Of a stretch of 64,000 nt of DNA, positions 60,700 to 64,000 are shown piece after piece. Source of the DNA: Mytilus edulis. Taxonomy: Eukaryota > Mollusca > Bivalvia > Mytilida > Mytilidae. The stretch covers positions 25,505,585-25,569,584 of the forward strand of contig NC_092345.1 in NCBI RefSeq assembly GCF_963676685.1. Reading direction: 5' to 3'. The position numbers and the translations under genes were made by a program. Position 1 is the stretch's first letter; every line of letters begins with the position of its first letter. The notes under the pieces are model-generated. The model was given only the letters and a program-made list of their open reading frames with translations. It did not search any database and had not been told where the DNA came from.

Positions 60700-63300
60700 C
60701 TTTTGTTTGCATAGGTGATTTAAACCTTCTTATATCAACTGGAACTCAACATCTATTCAAGGAAATAAAGTAAGTTCTGGTATCAACAAAGATTCCTAGA
60801 CATGATACACAACTGTCATATGGATCAAATAGTCACTTTTCCTACCCGTCTGGACAACACACTGGACTTGTTTCTTACAAATTGACCGAGCTGATCAATA
60901 GATGCTCTACCTTATCTTGAATATCCGATCATGAGGCAATCTTTATTGAATCATCAGCAGCTGCAAAAACGAGGAAATCCGGTAAAACGAAATACACCTA
61001 TGGAAAAAAGCAGACAATGAAAAACTGAAAAAGAATGTTTAGAATTCCAACAACAATTCCTAGACAAATACACCATTCAGTCGTCTATAGCAGAAATGTG
61101 GCAAGACATCAGCACCGCACTAAAAAACCTCCTAATTTCTTCAGTACCATCAAAGATGACCACCAGCCGCAAAAGAGATAAAAGCACTATCACGACGGAA
61201 GAAAGGAAGCTTTAACAGGGTCAGATCCTCAAACAGATCAAGGGACAAGAAAAAAATACCAACAACTTAAATCTGCAACAAAAGCAGCATGCAAAAAGGA
61301 ATACAATGATTATATCACCAAAATAATCTCACCAGATTGCATTCAAATCCAAAACGCTTCTGGACTTTTATTAACAGTAAAATCAAGGATATCAGTGGAG
61401 TGACACCCCTTAAAGCAACATATTGCCTTACATACTCCGAACCAACGGCAAAAGCTAGCATCTTGAACAGCCAATTTTCATCTGTATTCAACTACAACGA
61501 AGCAGAAGACAAAATCAAATCAATGGGTAAACCGACGTTCCCGAATATTTAAAACAAGGTGTGCTAAAACTACTACAAGACCTTAAAATCCACAAAGCTA
61601 CTGGACCAGATTGATTGTCAGCTAGACTGTTGAAGTTCATAGGCTCTGAAATAGCGCCAGTCTTCACAGTCTTTTTTCAGGCATCCATTAACCAAGGAGT
61701 GATCCCAAAGGAATGGAAGACGGCAGATGTTGCTAATGAACCGCCGTGAAAATTACAGACCTGTCTCACTCACATCCATCACCTGTAAAAAGCTGGAGCA
61801 TATAATCACGCGCAGCATTGTGAAACACCTAAGAAAATCACACCATTCTAACAGACAAATAACATGGCTTCCGTAAACACAGGTCCTGTGAATCTCAACT
61901 AATAATCACTATCCAGGATCTAGCTAAAAAAAGTCGATAACACCGGACAAACAGATGTCATTCTCTTGGACTTCACTAAGGTATTTGACAAGGTACCATA
62001 TAGACGATTTATGCATAAATGGGTTACGGTGTAGTCTCCATAGCTGGATTAAAGACTTTCGAAACGAAAGAACACAACACGTCGTCCTCGAAAACGGAAG
62101 ATCCAACACCGCACCTGTCCAATGAGGAGTTCCTCATGGTAGCGTCTCGAGGCCTTCAATATTTCTTTTATTCGTAAACGACCTTCCAAATTACACAGAC
62201 AACAAATCATCAGTTAGACTATTTGCTGATGACTGTGTCTTGTACAGGGAAATAAAAAAAAAAACAGCACAGATGCAGAACTGCTACAAAAAGATCTAGA
62301 GACCCTACACGAATGGGTGAATGATTGGCCCATGGAATTCCATCCCAACAGATGTCAAGTCATTCATTTTACAAACAAGATAAAACCAATAAGACAGCCA
62401 TATAACATCCATGGTCACGTCTTAGAGGAAGTCGAATGCGCAAAATATCTAGAAGCCAACATCCACCACAAACTGAGCTGGGCTACTCACATAGACCAAG
62501 TAGTAAAGAAAGCCAAAACACCAGGGCTTTTTTCTGCAGAGAAATATATACCAATGCCCACAAAAGACCAAGAAACTCTGCTACACGACCCTTGTATGAC
62601 CACAGATGGAGTATGCCAGCATCATTTGAGATCCACACACAGCAAACAACATTCATAATTTGGAAATGGTACAACGTAGGGCAGCGAGATTTGTTACTTG
62701 TGACTACCATCGTACCTCCAGTGTAACGTTACCTATTACACCAGCTGCAATGGCCAACCCTACAAATACGAAGAGCTACGGACAAAGTTATAATGATGTA
62801 CCGCATACTGTGGATTAATTATTATTCGTTGTATACCAATTTTCGTGGGTTTCTTGGGAACAGGTGATCAACGAATTTAAATGATCAACGAAAAACATAT
62901 TTCCAAAAGGCTTTGTAGACAGAGATGGGCAAAACCACGAAATCAAATATCTACGAATATGCAAGTTTTCAACAATCCACGATAATTGATACCCACGAAA
63001 ATAAATGAATCCACAGTAGTTAACCACTTGGTTGCAATACCAAGATCTTGCCTAATTTCAACAGCCGCAACATTAAGAGGACACAACCAAAGATCTCTTG
63101 TTTCATTTGCAAGAACGCAGCTATACGTCAAGCACTCGTTCTTTCCAGATACCATCAAATTATGGAACAGCCTGCCACCAACTACTGTAGCCTGCAACTC
63201 AATTGACACATTCAAGTGTGTGTTGCAGAAGACAAAGTTGTATTAAGGACTGTGGGCGATTTTAACTGTACATACTATTTTTAACTGCACTGTAAGTATT
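60700..63300 (+). mobile_element. Decayed LINE B, endonuclease to 3' end
   Basis: It is traced through several frames: an endonuclease motif (CIGDLNL near 60710), the endonuclease C-terminal part (QIVTFPTRLDNTLDLFLTN, 60821-60880), RT palm (VILLDFTKVFDKVPYRRF; GVPHGSVSRPSIFLL), the catalytic RLFADDCVLYREI near 62220, then VQRRAARFV and IKLWNSLPPTTVA before a stop at 63243-63245. Many stops and shifts make it inactive. It is split at 62808-63016 by a MITE. It differs from LINE A in sequence and lacks the C-terminal knuckle. It is probably Jockey/CR1-like. Confidence 0.8.
62808..63016. mobile_element. MITE inserted in LINE B at a TA site
   Basis: The ends are ctgtggattaattattattc and, inverted, ctgtggattcatttattttc. 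TA flanks both ends (62806-62807 and 63017-63018). Removing the element with one TA joins the LINE frame as MMYR-I-VNHLVAIP, a continuous RT C-terminal stretch. The 209-bp interior has cgtgggtt and aacgaattt words and encodes nothing. Confidence 0.85.
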
Positions 63301-63379
63301 AGTTTGTCTGCACCACGCATCAATTAAAAAAATCACAAGATGTTGGTATGAGACGTGTCAGGAAGTTGATGTTCAGTGG

Positions 63380-63540
63380 TTGTTGTAGTGGTTCATAAGT
63401 GTTTCTCGTCTAACAGCTGGCTGATTGGTGTGAGCCAAGGTCCAGAGTTGAAGGCAGTACTTTGGTCTATAATGGTTAACTTTTACAAATTGTGCTTTGA
63501 TGGAGAGTTGTCTCATTGGCACTCATACCACATCTTTTTA
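63380..63540 (-). repeat. Mussel short interspersed repeat, reverse copy
   Basis: It contains gtgagccaaggtccagagtt, gatggagagttgtctcattg and gcactcataccacatc, the reverse of the family nested in the transposon at 26790-27010. Confidence 0.7.
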
Positions 63541-64000
63541 TATCTATGAATGATATTACCTAAACATATTACTATCATTATATCCTCTACGAATATTCCA
63601 TCTATTCGTTTGGGATTGGATTCATTGAACAGTATGATGTATGTGGAGCACAGTAAACTTAATTCGAGAACATCTTAATTAACCCCATTTTTGTTTTTCT
63701 GTTACGTATTTTTCTTCTATTTTCATGTTTTGAATTGGTTCATTTATGTTACTTATGCAACTTTTTTGGTCTATTTGGTCTTTTGTGTCTATGGGAGTTT
63801 TATTTTGTGATTATGGTGTTTGTTTGTTTGTTTATTTGCTTATTTTAGTTGGGTTTATATGGGTTGGGGTTCATTTTTATTTCGTTTTTTGTTTGGTCCT
63901 GTTATCTTATAGGTTCAAATACATACAAAATTGAATAAGCAAACTTTCAGAAAAACAATTTTAATGTTAAAACACATATGTTATTACATTCAACAAACTT
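63541..64000. other. No gene recognised
   Basis: It is T-rich, low-complexity sequence with a hydrophobic 62-codon frame (63746-63934) that reads as low-complexity translation of T/G runs, without a domain. Confidence 0.5.

Noticed and set aside
62436-62726. Alternate-frame 96-residue ORF and its antisense partner
   Set aside because: They are shadows of the LINE B reverse transcriptase region.

Overview
The window looks like nuclear DNA of a bivalve mollusc, most likely a marine mussel (Mytilus or a close relative). It is AT-rich, coding DNA is sparse, exons are short with GT..AG introns, and most of the sequence is interspersed repeats, hairpin MITEs and decayed LINEs whose wording I associate with Mytilus genomes. 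The taxon is an inference from memory of those repeats, not a search result. I see no prokaryotic features, tRNA, rRNA or CRISPR.

Layout. (1) 1-24266 is a tandem array of an 8.2-kb unit: one partial unit (1-7872) and two complete ones (7873-16069, 16070-24266), with more copies possible upstream. Each unit carries the last exon of an unidentified plus-strand gene at its left end and the last exon of COA3 (minus strand) at its right end. The duplication breakpoints lie inside introns of both convergent genes. (2) 23664-24683 is a complete two-exon COA3 gene, which uses the exon 2 of the rightmost unit; the other exon 2 copies are orphans. (3) 25.7-34.3 kb is nested mobile DNA: a TAA-flanked transposon with 11-bp periodic subterminal motifs, a TA-flanked dimeric element that splits an older mussel repeat, and a LINE 3' fragment. 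(4) 34.3-37.1 kb holds two composite repeats leading up to a SOCS-box protein gene (coding exon 37397-38635, +). (5) 39.9-44.1 kb is repeats, a Harbinger-like MITE and a perfect 34-bp inverted repeat. (6) 44421-47554 (-) is a two-exon gene for a Crypton-derived tyrosine-recombinase-like (DUF3504) protein. (7) 47.7-56.4 kb is repeats and sequence without recognisable genes. (8) 56.4-63.5 kb has two decayed LINEs, one bracketed by inverted copies of one repeat and the other split by a TA-flanked MITE, plus a palindrome-containing MITE.

The three supported host genes have no evident functional link. COA3 acts in mitochondrial cytochrome c oxidase assembly, the SOCS-box protein is a candidate substrate adaptor of a Cullin-5 ubiquitin ligase, and the DUF3504 protein is a domesticated or recently mobile recombinase-like protein. 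The most notable feature is the tandem array, which multiplied the 3' ends of two convergent genes while leaving both genes potentially intact, and which shows patchy divergence between units.
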